This document shows positions 49,036-59,586 of a stretch of 64,000 nt of DNA, in pieces. The notes under the pieces are model-generated. The model made no database searches. It saw only the letters and a program-made list of their open reading frames with translations, and was not told where the DNA came from. Source of the DNA: Bog-756 sp963837805 (GTDB lineage: Bacteria > Actinomycetota > Acidimicrobiia > Acidimicrobiales > RAAP-2). Every line of letters starts with the position of its first letter. Positions within the stretch are counted from its first letter, which is position 1. The DNA is taken from contig CAWIOU010000019.1 of assembly GCA_963837805.1 (NCBI GenBank), forward strand, positions 1 through 64,000, written 5' to 3'. A program made the translations under genes and the position numbers.

Positions 49036-51044
49036 CCGACCACCACCAGCACCACGACGAGGGCCACCAGTCCGAAGGCCAGGTAACGGTGCGATACTGC
49101 CGTTGGGCACCCGCCGGGCCAGGGCCCCCCACCGCCCGAGGCCCACGGAGGCGGGGCGGTAGGCGTGTCGCTCGAAGGCGTCGTCGAGCGAGGTGTGGAA
49201 TGTAGCGGCCTCGACGTAGTACCGGGACTCGGCCGCATGGCTCACGTCGAGATCGTGGGCCGGCTGGAGCACGTCCTCGAACACCCGGGTCAGCGGCTCA
49301 CCGAACGAGGTGGCCGTGTACTCCATGGCTGCCGTCTGGAGCTCCCGGCCGCACCCCCACGCCTCGGTGCGCCGAACCGGGGTGCGCTGGAGCACCCGTC
49401 GAGCCCCGGCGACCAGGGTGACGGCAACGACCAGCGCCAGAGCCAGGAGGCCGGGGGCGAGCGCACCGTGGACGCTGGCCAGACCCACCTGCCAGCCGCC
49501 CAACAGGGGGTCGGGGATGCGGGACTCGGTGACGCTGCGGGCGGCGCTCGACCACGGCCGGGACGACCAGGAAGGGGGCCACGCCGAACACCAGGCAGAG
49601 CGTGGCCAGGACGCCGGCCCCGAGCCACATCGACGGGCCGACCTCGTGTGCCTCGGCCGCCCCGGTGCTCCGGGGTTGCCCGAGTAGCCCGATGCCGGCG
49701 GCCTTGACGACCGTGAGGGCGGTCAGCCCACCGGTGAGGGCAAGGGCGCCTACCCCGATGGGCATGGCCACCGCGATGGCGGGATCGGAGGAGGGAAGGC
49801 CGTGCAACATGGCCTGGAGCAGGAGCCATTCGCTCACGAAGCCGCAGAGCGGCGGGCATGGCGGCCATGGCCAGGCCGCCGACCAGGAAGATGCTGCCCG
49901 TCATCGGCATGCGCCGCAGGAGCCCTCCGATCCGGTCGAGGTCCCTGGTGCCTGTCGCCTGCTGGAGCGAGCTTGCCGACAAGAACAGCGATCCCTTGAA
50001 GACGGCGTGGAAGACCACGTGCAGGAGGGCGGCGACCAGCGCTAGGAGGGCCAGTGTCCGGTGCCCGGTCGAGGCGAACAGGCCCGAGGCGCCGACCCCG
50101 AGCAGCATCAGCCCCACGTTGTCGGTGGTCGAATAGGCCAGCAGCCGCTTCAGGTCGCTGCTGGTCGCCGAGTGCAGGGATCCGAACAGGGCCGACAGCG
50201 CGCCGAGGGTCATGACCAGAAGCCACCACCATGTCGGTCCCCCGCCGAGCAGCCCGTCGCCGACCCGGACGATGCCGTAGATCCCGAGGTTGACCATGGC
50301 CGCCGACATCAGGGCGGACACCGGACCCGGGGCTTCGGGGTGGGCCCGGGGCAGCCACACGTGAAGAGGCGCCATGCCGGCCTTCGAGCCGAAGCCGACC
50401 ACCGCCAGCACGAAGGCGCTGCCCCGCACCCAGGCGGGCAGGTGCGCCGACCTGGCGGCAATGGCGGCGAACGACTGGCTCGCCGCGTGGGCGGCCAGGA
50501 GGACCAGGCCGACCAGCAGGGCGGCGGCGCCGAACTGGGTCATCACCGCGTACCACTGGCCGGCCGAGCCCACCTCCGAGCGCCGCCGATGATCGACGAG
50601 GACGAGCAGGAGCGAGGTGACGGCCATCAACTCCCACAGGAACAGGAATGTGGTCACGTTCGACGCCGCCGGGACCAGCAACAGGGTGGTGACGAACAGC
50701 GGGAGGAGGCACGACGCTGTCCGGCTGGAAAGGCCATGACCGTGGTAACCGAGGCGGAAGACCATGGCGCAGATCCCGACGACGGCGCTGACGGCGACGA
50801 ACATCGCACCGAAGCGGTCGAGGCACCATCAAGAGACCGCTGAAGGGCAGCAACGTTGCAGTGTGCACGACGGCCACGTCTCCGGTGTGGAGCACCGCGG
50901 TGGCCATGACCAATCCACAGGCGCAGGGAGCGATGGTGAGCGCGACCGCAGACATGCATCCTGATCCTCGGTGGCGCCATCGCCCCGACAGCAGAGGCGG
51001 ACAGTCCGACCAGCGCGGTCGAGGACGAGCAGGTCGGACGTCAT
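49032..51044 (-). pseudogene. HyfB-like proton-pumping subunit (Rv0083-like), frameshifted
   Basis: The large NuoL-like subunit has NVTTFLFLWELMAVTSLLLV, GFGSKAGMAPLHVWLPRAHP with the key lysine, and LLAYSTTDNVGLMLLG. The C-terminal hydrophilic part, RRTEAWGCGRELQTAAMEYT, is typical of HyfB. Shifts lie near 50980, 50820, 49840, 49540 and 49100. ATG 51044 overlaps the stop of the small-subunit gene. It would be the main ion-translocating arm of the complex. Confidence 0.8.
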
Positions 51045-51529
51045 GTACCGGCCAGGCCCCGTAGCGCGGTGATGATCGTCTGGGGGTCCGGGGGGCAGCC
51101 GGGAATCTCGAGGTCGACCGGCACCACGTCGGCCACTGCTCCTTCGACGCCGTAGGCGTCGCGGAACACCCCGCAGTTGCGGGCGCAGTCGCCGAGCGCC
51201 ACCACCACCCGCGGTCGGGGCACGGCCTCGAAGGTCTTGCGCAGGGGGTCGGCCATGTTGCGGGTGACCGGCCCGGTGACGAGCAGGCCGTCGGCGTGCC
51301 GGGGTGACGCCTCGAGCCGCATCCCGAAACGCTCGGCGTCGTAGACCGGAGAGAAGATCGAGGCGATCTCTAGCTCACAGCCGTTGCACGACCCGGCGTC
51401 CACGTGGCGGAGCTGCAAGGAGCCCCGGTTGCGTCGGGCCGCCTCCTGGATCGGCGGCGCCCCGGGGTCGGCCGGAGGCAGGGCGACAGGCCTGGCCCGC
51501 AATCGTCGGACCAGCCCAGTTAGTCGCAT
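51041..51529 (-). CDS. NuoB/HyfI-like iron-sulfur small subunit (Rv0082-like)
   Basis: The predicted 162-residue protein keeps the cubane ligands Cys48 and Cys51 (DAGSCNGCELE), Cys115 (GDCARNCG) and Cys145 (PGCPPDP) of the N2-type cluster. It is the first gene of the six-gene operon and is unbroken. It would pass electrons to the large subunit. No ferredoxin-like (HyfH/NuoI) or HyfA gene is present, so the electron input is unknown. ATG 51529 is chosen; upstream codons to 51547 lie in the AT-rich operator region. Confidence 0.88.
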   Translation of the reverse strand: MRLTGLVRRLRARPVALPPADPGAPPIQEAARRNRGSLQLRHVDAGSCNGCELEIASIFSPVYDAERFGMRLEASPRHADGLLVTGPVTRNMADPLRKTFEAVPRPRVVVALGDCARNCGVFRDAYGVEGAVADVVPVDLEIPGCPPDPQTIITALRGLAGT

Positions 51530-51530
51530 G

Positions 51531-51570
51531 ATTGACAGATATATCAATCAATGATTATGTGAGTTGTCAA
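51531..51570. promoter_or_regulatory. AT-rich divergent control region with inverted repeats
   Basis: Two arms, TTGACA (51532-51537) and TGTCAA (51565-51570), flank AATCA-A-TGATT (51546-51556), a perfect small palindrome typical of ArsR-type operators. The AT-richness contrasts with the surrounding GC-rich DNA. It lies between the Ehr operon and the PEP carboxykinase gene. The ArsR protein encoded at 43939 is the obvious candidate binder, by analogy with Rv0081. Confidence 0.5.
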
Positions 51571-51680
51571 ATCACCACACTCTGCGACGGATTCATGCCT
51601 GCCGGCGGGTGCCGGTAATGGCCGCAGCACGGACGGCCCCAGAACTGTGGCTGAGGCACATCGCAAGAAGGAGGCAGCAA

Positions 51681-53487
51681 GTGAGCACGACGGCGACAAC
51701 GCCCACAAGGAACAAATCGCTCCTGGAATGGGTCGAGGAGTGGACGGCCATCCTCACCCCCGCTGGCGTGGAGTGGTGCGACGGGTCCGACGCCCAGTAC
51801 GAGGCGCAGTGCCGGCGCCTGGTGGAGTCGGGCACGTTCATCCCGCTCAACCCCGAGTTGCGGCCGGACAGCTTCCTCTGCCGGTCCGACCCGGGCGATG
51901 TCGCCCGGGTGGAGGACCGGACCTTCATCTGTTGCGGGAAGCCTGAGGACGCCGGTCCCACCAACAACTGGATCGAGCCGGTGGTCATCCGCGCCGAGCT
52001 GCTCGACCTGTATCGGGGAGCGATGCGAGGTCGGACCCTCTATGTCATCCCGTTCTCGATGGGGCCGCTCGGCAGCCCTATCGCCCATATCGGCGTGCAG
52101 CTGACCGACTCGGCCTACGTCGCCGCCTCGATGCGCATCATGACTCGTATGGGCACCGCCGCCCTTGATGTGCTCGGGGAGACCGGCGAGTTCGTGCGGT
52201 GCCTGCATTCGGTCGGACACCCTCTCGCCCCGGGCGAAGCGGATGTTCCTTGGCCCTGCGATCCCGATCGGAAGTACATCGTCCACTTCCCCGAGACTCG
52301 GGAGATCTGGTCGTACGGCTCCGGCTACGGAGGGAACGCGCTCCTGGGCAAAAAGTGCTTCGCCCTGCGCATCGCCTCGACCATGGCCCGGGACGAGGGT
52401 TGGCTGGCCGAACACATGCTCATCCTCAAGCTGACCAATCCACGAGGCGAGAGCCGTTTCATCGCGGCCGCCTTCCCGAGCGCTTGCGGCAAGACCAACC
52501 TGGCCATGGTGGTTCCCACTATCCCCGGATGGAAGGCCGAGACCATCGGTGACGATATCTGCTGGATGAAGTTCGATGCCGAGGGCCACCTCCGGGCCAT
52601 CAACCCGGAGTTCGGGATGTTCGGCGTGGCGCCAGGCACGGGGATGAGACCAATCCCATCGCCATACGGGCGCTCGCTGGCGGCACCATCTTCACCAACG
52701 TCGCCTTGACCGACGACGGTGACGTCTGGTGGGAGGGCCTCACCCCCGAACCACCGGACCACCTCACGGACTGGCGCGGGGACGACTGGACGCCAACGAG
52801 CACGAGCCCGGCCGCTCATCCCAACAGTCGTTTCACAACCCCGCTCTCCCAGGTCCCGACCATGGCGCCCGAATGGGAGGACCCGAACGGCGTGCCCATT
52901 TCGGCCATTCTGTTCGGCGGTCGCCGGGAATCGGTCGTCCCCCTGGTCACCGAATCGTTCGACTGGGCCCACGGGGTGTTCCTCGGGTCGATCATGGCGA
53001 GTGAAACGACAGCCGCCGCGGCCGGTGCCACCGGGCGCCTGCGCCGCGATCCCTTTGCCATGCTCCCTTTCTGTGGGTACAACATGGCTGACTACTTCGC
53101 CCACTGGCTCCGCATCGGAGAGATGGCACCGAACCCGGAACTGCTCCCAAGCTCTTCTACGTGAACTGGTTCCGGAAGGACGCTGAAGGTCGTTTTATCT
53201 GGCCAGGCTATGGCGACAACGCCCGGGTTCTGGCTTGGATCTTCGATCGGTGCGAGGGGACGGTCGATGCCACCGACACGCCGATCGGATTGCTACCCGA
53301 ACGGGACGACCTGAATATCGACGGACTGGAGATCGATCCGAGCGCCCTCGCAGAGCTGCTCGTCGGCGAGGCTTCCGCCTGGCGCAACGAGGTACCACTC
53401 ATCGAAGCGCACTTTGCCCAATTTGGTGAGCGACTTCCTGACGAATTACGCCATCAGCTCACGACCCTGGAACAACGGCTCGGCTAA
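51681..53487 (+). pseudogene. pckG: GTP-dependent PEP carboxykinase, two frameshifts
   Basis: The enzyme converts oxaloacetate to phosphoenolpyruvate in gluconeogenesis. AAGGAGG precedes GTG 51681 by six bases. Motifs are FIAAAFPSACGKTNLAM (kinase-1a loop with the reactive Cys), GWKAETIGDDICWMKF (kinase-2) and, after the shift near 52650, ESFDWAHGVFLGSIMASE and RRDPFAMLPFCGYNMADYF. The second shift near 53148 is mended by one C, giving LPKLFYVNWFRKD. Two added bases give 602 residues, normal for GTP-type enzymes. Confidence 0.92.
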
Positions 53488-53493
53488 TCACAG

Positions 53494-53640
53494 TTGAATA
53501 GCGCGTCGAGTGCATCGGCACAACGAGAGCGTCGCATGCGATGAGTTGAAGCATCGTCAACGCGTCGCTGTGTCCGAGCCGAGCCTGCGCCTTAATCAGT
53601 TTGACCTCGTCAACAAGATGTGTGGGCACCCGTGTCGCAA
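53494..53640 (-). pseudogene. Possible tyrosine recombinase C-terminal remnant
   Basis: The stretch VKLIKAQARLGHSDALTMLQL resembles, as two parts VKLIKAQARLG and HSDALTMLQL, the final helix pair of tyrosine recombinases, where ARLGHSD precedes the Tyr region. The Tyr itself is not visible in this frame. If right, it marks another boundary scar next to the PEP carboxykinase gene. The evidence is thin. Confidence 0.25.
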
Positions 53641-53731
53641 TCGGTGCACTGCCAGGTTTGAGACACCAACAAATCCGGTAGTTGCCGAAAATGACTGGTA
53701 TCAACAGGAGAGCGGGTAAACGCTCGAGTTA

Positions 53732-53745
53732 GGGTCCAAAGACCC
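53732..53745. promoter_or_regulatory. DosR-box-like palindrome upstream of the amidohydrolase gene
   Basis: GGGTC-CAAA-GACCC is a perfect inverted repeat that keeps 11 of 14 DosR-core positions with symmetrical substitutions. It lies 90 bases before GTG 53835. By itself it could be chance. Confidence 0.3.
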
Positions 53746-53834
53746 TGTCCACGGTCCGCCCCAGACGTCACAGTATTCAAAGGGCGTTGGTGTCCAAAGA
53801 AGCATTGTGACCGCAGGCGAGAGGAGTCGGCACC

Positions 53835-55055
53835 GTGGAGTTCACCCCGTACAGCCCCGACATGGAGTTCACCGACATCGGGCACCCGGTCTTTGATTGC
53901 GACTTCCACTTCTACGAAACCGCCGAGTCCTTCACCCGCTACCTGCCCAAGGAGTACTCGGGGCTGTTGCGTCTGGCGAACATCGACGGGCGCACGAAGA
54001 TGATCGTCCGGGGCCGGGTGTCCAATTACATCCCCAATCCTACGTTCGAGGTCGTGGCCGCACCGGGCTCGGGCTTCGAGTACTTCTCTGGCCGCAACGT
54101 GGAGGGCAAGAGTTTCCGCGAGATCGTGAAGCCCATGCGGGCCATCCCCGAATTCACCGACCGCGACGCACGGATGGCACTCATCGACCGTATGCACATC
54201 CAGGCGATCGTGAATTTTCCCACCCTCGCCTCGACGATCGAGGTCAACTTCATGGACGACCCGGTCGCCACCCAGATCTTGATTCACGCCTTCAACGAGT
54301 GGATGTACGACGACTGGGGCTTCGACTTCGGCGGTCGTATTTACTCCACCCCGGTCATGAACCTGGCCACCGCCGAAGGAGCGGTGAGTGAGCTCGAGTG
54401 GGCACTCGAGCGTGGTGCCAAGACTGTACTCGTCCGCCCGGCGCCCGTGGCTGGGTATCGGGGGTCGAAGTCGCCGTTCCTTCCCGAGCTCGATCCCTTC
54501 TGGGCCCGGGTCCAGGAATCCGGCATCCCGGTCATGTTCCACGCCTCGGACTCCGGTTACGCGAAGTACTCGAACGACTGGACCGGCGCGGACCGTGAGA
54601 TGCGTCCGTTCGAGTACAACCTGTTCGAGTCGATGTCCCAGACCCACCGGCCGATCATGGACACAGTCTTTTCGGCCGTCGGTCACGGGATGCTGTCGCG
54701 GTTCCCGAACGTGCGGATCGCCACCATTGAGTGCGGCAGTGCATGGATCACTCCGGTGGTAGATACGATGAAGATCCAGTATGGGAAGACACCGCAGCTA
54801 TTCGCCGAGCATCCCCTCGACGTGCTCAAGCGGTCGCTCTACATCGCCCCGTACTGGGAGGACCCGCTCGAGCCGCTCGCCGACGCGATCGGGTTCGATC
54901 ACATCCTCTTCAACTCGGACTGGCCCCATCCCGAAGGGATCGCCGATCCGAACGAGTACGCCGTGTACATCCGTGATGAGCTGGGCTTGCCCGACGCCGA
55001 CGTCGCCAAGGTGATGGGTGAGAACATGTTCGCCCTCATGGGCGTAGCCGCCTGA
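53835..55055 (+). CDS. Amidohydrolase (ACMSD-like, amidohydrolase 2 family)
   Basis: The 406-residue TIM-barrel hydrolase carries metal-binding Asp and His residues in FDCDFHFYE, a His in PVMFHASDSG and an Asp in ILFNSDWPHPEG. The family includes decarboxylases and hydrolases of carboxylated aromatic compounds; the subgroup with DxDxH is common in actinobacteria that degrade sterols or aromatics. GAGAGGAG precedes GTG 53835. It has no frameshift. It starts the lipid-related block. Bases 55056-55591 after it hold no gene that I can support. Confidence 0.85.
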   Translation: MEFTPYSPDMEFTDIGHPVFDCDFHFYETAESFTRYLPKEYSGLLRLANIDGRTKMIVRGRVSNYIPNPTFEVVAAPGSGFEYFSGRNVEGKSFREIVKPMRAIPEFTDRDARMALIDRMHIQAIVNFPTLASTIEVNFMDDPVATQILIHAFNEWMYDDWGFDFGGRIYSTPVMNLATAEGAVSELEWALERGAKTVLVRPAPVAGYRGSKSPFLPELDPFWARVQESGIPVMFHASDSGYAKYSNDWTGADREMRPFEYNLFESMSQTHRPIMDTVFSAVGHGMLSRFPNVRIATIECGSAWITPVVDTMKIQYGKTPQLFAEHPLDVLKRSLYIAPYWEDPLEPLADAIGFDHILFNSDWPHPEGIADPNEYAVYIRDELGLPDADVAKVMGENMFALMGVAA

Positions 55056-55591
55056 GGTACTCGGAGCGAAGGGCCCTTGTCCACCGGGCCCGATTCCCTG
55101 ACTGAAATTCTGTGATGACACCCTCGCCAACTCTGGAGGAAGGCAATCCATCGAACTGGTAGGCCCTGCAAGTGTCTAGCGTGAAGCGCCGCCGCCGCGC
55201 CCCGTCAATGATTCTTTTCGAACCCCTACACTCAGAAATCACTTTCCGAGGAAGAGATCCTCATCCTCACGGAATGTGAAATGGGGCCCGGTCTCCAAAA
55301 TCTTCAACACCCAACGCACCCGATCGGACTGGCCCGCTTGCCCTCTCTTGACGATCATCCGTTCATCGGTCCTTGCGCCCATGATGACCCCCTTCGTCGG
55401 TTCTTCAACTACTTAGATGGTGAGCCTGAAATCGTCCATTCCGAAGGGCCAAAAGTCACATCCTGCCCCGACAAAAGATCGAGATCCCGACATGGGGCCT
55501 TTGGTCCTCCTATTTGCGGAGGCCCCCTCCGCTCACAATCTTTGTAATCGGGGGTCAGTGTCGCTCGGCAAGGGTGGTGCATAGTTCAGCA

Positions 55592-56417
55592 ATGGTCGAA
55601 ATTGGCGATGACACCCCAGACCTGGTGGGTTCCACCCGTGACCCTGCTTTCCTTCGATCGGTCCGACCGCTTCTCCAGCTGTACGCGGCGTATTTCCGGT
55701 CGGAGGTGAGGGTTCGATCGCCTCCCAGAACGCGGGCCTTTCCTCGTGGTTGGCAACCATTCGGGAGGTCAGATGCCACCTGACATCCCTGTCCTCTTGA
55801 CTGCATCGTGGCGCGAACGAGGTGAAGACGAACCCATCTATGCCCTTTTCCATCAGTTCTTGCTTGGGATCCCCGGCGTAGGCCGCTTGTTGAGGCGTGC
55901 CGGCGCAATCGATGCCGGGCCAATCGCACGCGGAGGCGATCCTCCGCGGCAATGGGATCCTCATCGACTATCCCGGCGGCGACTATGAGGTCTTCCGACC
56001 CTGGTGGCAACGCAACCGCATCGAATTGGGGGGCGCCTCGGCTTCATCCGACTTGCCCTGCGCACACAGGTTCCGATCATTCCCGCCGTCTCCGTGGGCT
56101 CCCACGAGACGCTCGTAGTGCTCAGTCGAGGAGAGGGCGTGGCCAATCACCTCGGAATCGACCGGTTGTTCCGCATAAAGGTCATGCCGCTTGTCTTCGG
56201 GCCGCCTTTCGGGATCGTTCCGGGCGGGATCCCGACATGGCCACTTCCTGCAAAGATCACCGTAGAGCTGGGCGAACCGATTCACTGGCCTGAACACGGC
56301 GCTAATGCTGCTCACGACGATGCGATCGTACGTAAGTGCTACGACGAGGTAACCGCGGCCATGCAGGCCACACTTGACTGCCTCGCGGCAGAGCGCCGCT
56401 TTCCGATCCTTGGATAG
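55592..56417 (+). pseudogene. PlsC-type acyltransferase, frameshifted
   Basis: The pieces read VGNHSGGQMPPDIPVLL (with the family's N-H-x3-x-D box in variant form), YPGGDYEVFRPWWQRNRIE, GFIRLALRTQVPIIPAVSVG and KITVELGEPIHWP. These are the sequential blocks of the lysophospholipid/glycerolipid acyltransferase family; Rv1920-like proteins are the nearest type. Shifts lie near 55710, 55905 and 56020. It would esterify acyl chains on glycerol backbones and fits the neighbouring DGAT. Confidence 0.8.
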
Positions 56418-56518
56418 CCGGATGCAGATGCGTCGGCGTGATCCAGCAGACGCCACTGGTCCAGATTGACCTGTTTCTTCGCCCACGGAATGCCGATCCG
56501 GACGACGGGTATCGTCCC

Positions 56519-58136
56519 TCAGTCGTTCCGGTTGTCGTCCGCGCCCGCCGACTCGGCGACCGATCGCGCCCAGGGGTAGTCTGGTTTGCCGGTCGGTGAT
56601 CGCAGGATCTCGTTGACGACGATGACTACCTTCGGCACCTTGTATCCGGTCAACTGGCTGCGCTCGTAGCGTCGTAGCGCTTCGGTGTCGATTCGGCATC
56701 CGGGGCTGGGCTGCACCAATGCAACGACTTGCTCGCCGAAGCGGTTGTCGGGCATGCCGACCACGATTGCGTCGCGGATATCCGGGTGGCCCTTCAAGAC
56801 CGCCTCCACCTCGTCGGGAAAGACCTTTTCACCCCCCGTATTGATGCACAATGACCCGCGCCCCAGCACGGTGATGGTCCCGTCACTCAGTACTGACGCC
56901 AAATCTCCGGGTAGCGCCCAGCGCTGCCCACCCAGCTCAACGAAAGTCGCTGCCGACTTGGCTGCATCACCGAGGTAGCCGATGGGAACGTGGCCCCCCC
57001 TTGGCCAGGCGCCCGATAGCTCCAGAGCCAGGCCGGACCGGGTGGAGATCGTCATCGAACACGTCAGTCCGGTCGTCCACATGGAGTCGAGGCGGCCCGA
57101 ATGGATCCCCAGGCGGCGTCTCGCCGCCAACCTGTCCCGTTTCCGAAGCACCGAATCGATCGGCCACGACTCGGCCGGGCAGAAGCCGGCTCAGCTGGGC
57201 CTTTGTGGACGGCGACAGCAAGGCACCGCCTGAGCCCACGGCCATGAGCGAGGAGAGGTCGTAGCGGCCCGGTTCGGCCGCCAGCACGTCGAGAAGTGGG
57301 CGGGCCATAGCATCGCCAACGACAGCGATCACGTTGACCGATTCGGATTCTACGAGTTGCCACACCTCCGAAGGATCGAAGATGCCTCTCTCGAGGGTGA
57401 CGATTTCTCCTCCGCCGAACAGAGTGGAGAACGCCAACCAGTGACCGGCCGAATGAATGAACGGCGGAATGGCAAGAGCGGTCATGCCGGGACGCAGGAT
57501 CCGTTCAGCAAGCTCACCGGGAGTAGCAATGTAATTTCCCAGAGACAGGAGGTCACCACCGCCCATGGCCGCGAAGAAGATATCGTCGTGCCGCCAGAGA
57601 ACCCCCTTTGGCATTCCCGTCGTTCCTCCGGTGTAGACGCAGTACAGATCATCGGACCGCCGCGGAGGGAAGTCACGCGTGCCCGGGGCCGACTCCAGTG
57701 CCGCCTCGTAGTGACAGGCGATGTCCGAGGGGTCGCTGCCGTCAAGAACCTCCAGCATTCCGCGTGTGTCTTGCATGGCACCGAGTGCGCCGGTCACCGC
57801 TGGGGCGAATCGACTGTGGAAGATCAGACCCGCAAGTGCCGCATCCCGGTAGATGTATTTCAGTTCACTCGATATGTAGCGATAGTTCACGTTGATCGGC
57901 ACGGCACGGATCTTGAAGCAGGCCAGCATGACCTCGATGTACTCGGTTCCATTGACCAGCTGGATGCCGATGTGATCTCCAGGACCAATGCCGACACCCT
58001 CGAAATAGTGGGCAAGACGATTGGATCGTCGGTCCAAATCGAGGTACGTGAGTCGTCGCGCGCCAGACACCATGGCGGTCTCGGCCCCCACCTGATCAAC
58101 CACGCTCTCAAAGAGATCGGCAAGATTGAACTCCAC
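56519..58136 (-). pseudogene. Acyl-CoA synthetase (FadD-type AMP-binding), one frameshift
   Basis: The 538-residue enzyme activates fatty acids to acyl-CoA through acyl-AMP. It has the P-loop-like YTGGTTGMPKGVLW, GRGSLCINTGGEKVFPDEVE and the catalytic Lys in SPTGKPDYPW. One extra G in a seven-G run near 56997 breaks RLAKGGHVPIGYLGD. AGGAGG lies three bases before GTG 58136. It diverges from the hydrolase gene at 58253. The substrate chain cannot be inferred. Confidence 0.9.
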
Positions 58137-58252
58137 GACCCTCCTCTGTTACCGATTGGCCATTCCAGACGGCCTTCAACGTGAGTACAGGAGGTAGTAT
58201 CTCAGGTGGCGAGCCCGCCGGAGCGTGTGCGCCGCAGTGAGGAAGGACACCC

Positions 58253-59575
58253 ATGGGGGAGGCCAAGCTTGACGCTGGGGCCGGTGACCGGAGTGGCGAA
58301 ACGGGCGAGGGAACGATCGACGCGACGATCAAAGTTGCCTATCCGTCCGCCGTCGATCGCATCACGGGACCGATCCGAGCCGCGGCCGGCTTTCTCCGTC
58401 GCCGAGCCTTGATCCGGGCCACCCGGGCCATACCACGCACCTTCTTGTTCCTCGGATCCGCCATGTTGCGCGGCGAGGTGGCCGACTCACTCCCCGCGCC
58501 GCACCTGTCCGTCGGCCTCGCCGCTCAGGTGGCAATGGACGAGGCTCTCCTGGCTGTGGCCATGACGCCTCGGCGGTTACCGCTCTCCGGGGACTATGCG
58601 AGAGTGGCGGCCGAGCTCGCCGACGCCGACGACCTTTACGCCCGGCATGGATGGATCGGAGACCCTCGCTCGTATCATCGGCGGCCGACACCCCTTTCCG
58701 ATGGTGACATTGGGAACCGCAGGGGCTGGGCGATGGGCTTCGGCTACGACCGGCTGAGTTGGGAAAGCGGTTTCGAACCCCATCAGGGCGAGCCCGGCGG
58801 CGATCGGTGGATGGCGTTCGGACCGAACCAAACCGCCTCAGCTGTCGTCCTCCGTCACCCTGGTGGCCCTCGACCGTGGGTGATCGCTGTGCACGGCTTC
58901 TGTATGGGGTTTCCGTTCATGGACTTCCAGGGTCTTCACGTCGCACGGATCCATCGCGAGCTCGGAATGAACGTTGTGATGCCCGTGCTGCCGTTGCACG
59001 GCGGACGCCGCGTCACCCTGATCAGTGGGGAGCCATTCCTCTCCTTCGAGTTGATGAATGCGGTTCATGGCCTGACCCAAACAGTGTGGGACATCCGACG
59101 ACTGCTTCACTGGGTCCACGATCAGGGGGCGCCTTCGATCAGTCTCTATGGGGTTTCGCTCGGTGCCTACGTCGTGTCTCTGTTGGCCGGGATAGAAGAA
59201 GGCGTTGACTCAGTAGTGGCCGGCATCCCTGTATCGGACTTCCCAGAGCTCTTCCACCACCACAGCCCTCGCCACATCCGGGCCAGGTCGATCGAGCACA
59301 AGATCATGGGAGGTGCCGCTCAGAACGTTTACCGAGTCGTGTCACCTCTGAGTTTCGAAGCGCAGATCCCAACGAGTCGCCGCTTCATCTTCGCGGGTTA
59401 CGGTGACCGGGTGGCCCGTCCCGACCAGGCCCAGCGCCTCTGGGAGCACTGGGACAGGCCCCGCATCTCGTGGTATGCGGGCAATCACGTCGGCTACCTC
59501 TGGTCTAAGCAGGTATCCGATTTTTTGGTTGATTCGCTGCGCAAGGGTTCTATGTTCTCCCCTCCACGATCGTGA
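58253..59575 (+). CDS. Alpha/beta hydrolase (ABHD18-like)
   Basis: The 440-residue hydrolase has the nucleophile in YGVSLGAYVVSLL (G-x-S-x-G), the acid in GYGDRVARPDQA and the His in AGNHVGYLW. The oxyanion strand is IAVHGFCMGFPF. The long N-terminal region fits the ABHD18/DUF2048 type found in mycobacteria. GAGGAAGGA precedes ATG 58253. The gene ends 11 bases before the WS/DGAT gene, so both are probably co-transcribed. It may release fatty acids from esters. Confidence 0.85.
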   Translation: MGEAKLDAGAGDRSGETGEGTIDATIKVAYPSAVDRITGPIRAAAGFLRRRALIRATRAIPRTFLFLGSAMLRGEVADSLPAPHLSVGLAAQVAMDEALLAVAMTPRRLPLSGDYARVAAELADADDLYARHGWIGDPRSYHRRPTPLSDGDIGNRRGWAMGFGYDRLSWESGFEPHQGEPGGDRWMAFGPNQTASAVVLRHPGGPRPWVIAVHGFCMGFPFMDFQGLHVARIHRELGMNVVMPVLPLHGGRRVTLISGEPFLSFELMNAVHGLTQTVWDIRRLLHWVHDQGAPSISLYGVSLGAYVVSLLAGIEEGVDSVVAGIPVSDFPELFHHHSPRHIRARSIEHKIMGGAAQNVYRVVSPLSFEAQIPTSRRFIFAGYGDRVARPDQAQRLWEHWDRPRISWYAGNHVGYLWSKQVSDFLVDSLRKGSMFSPPRS

Positions 59576-59586
59576 GGGGCTGAACC

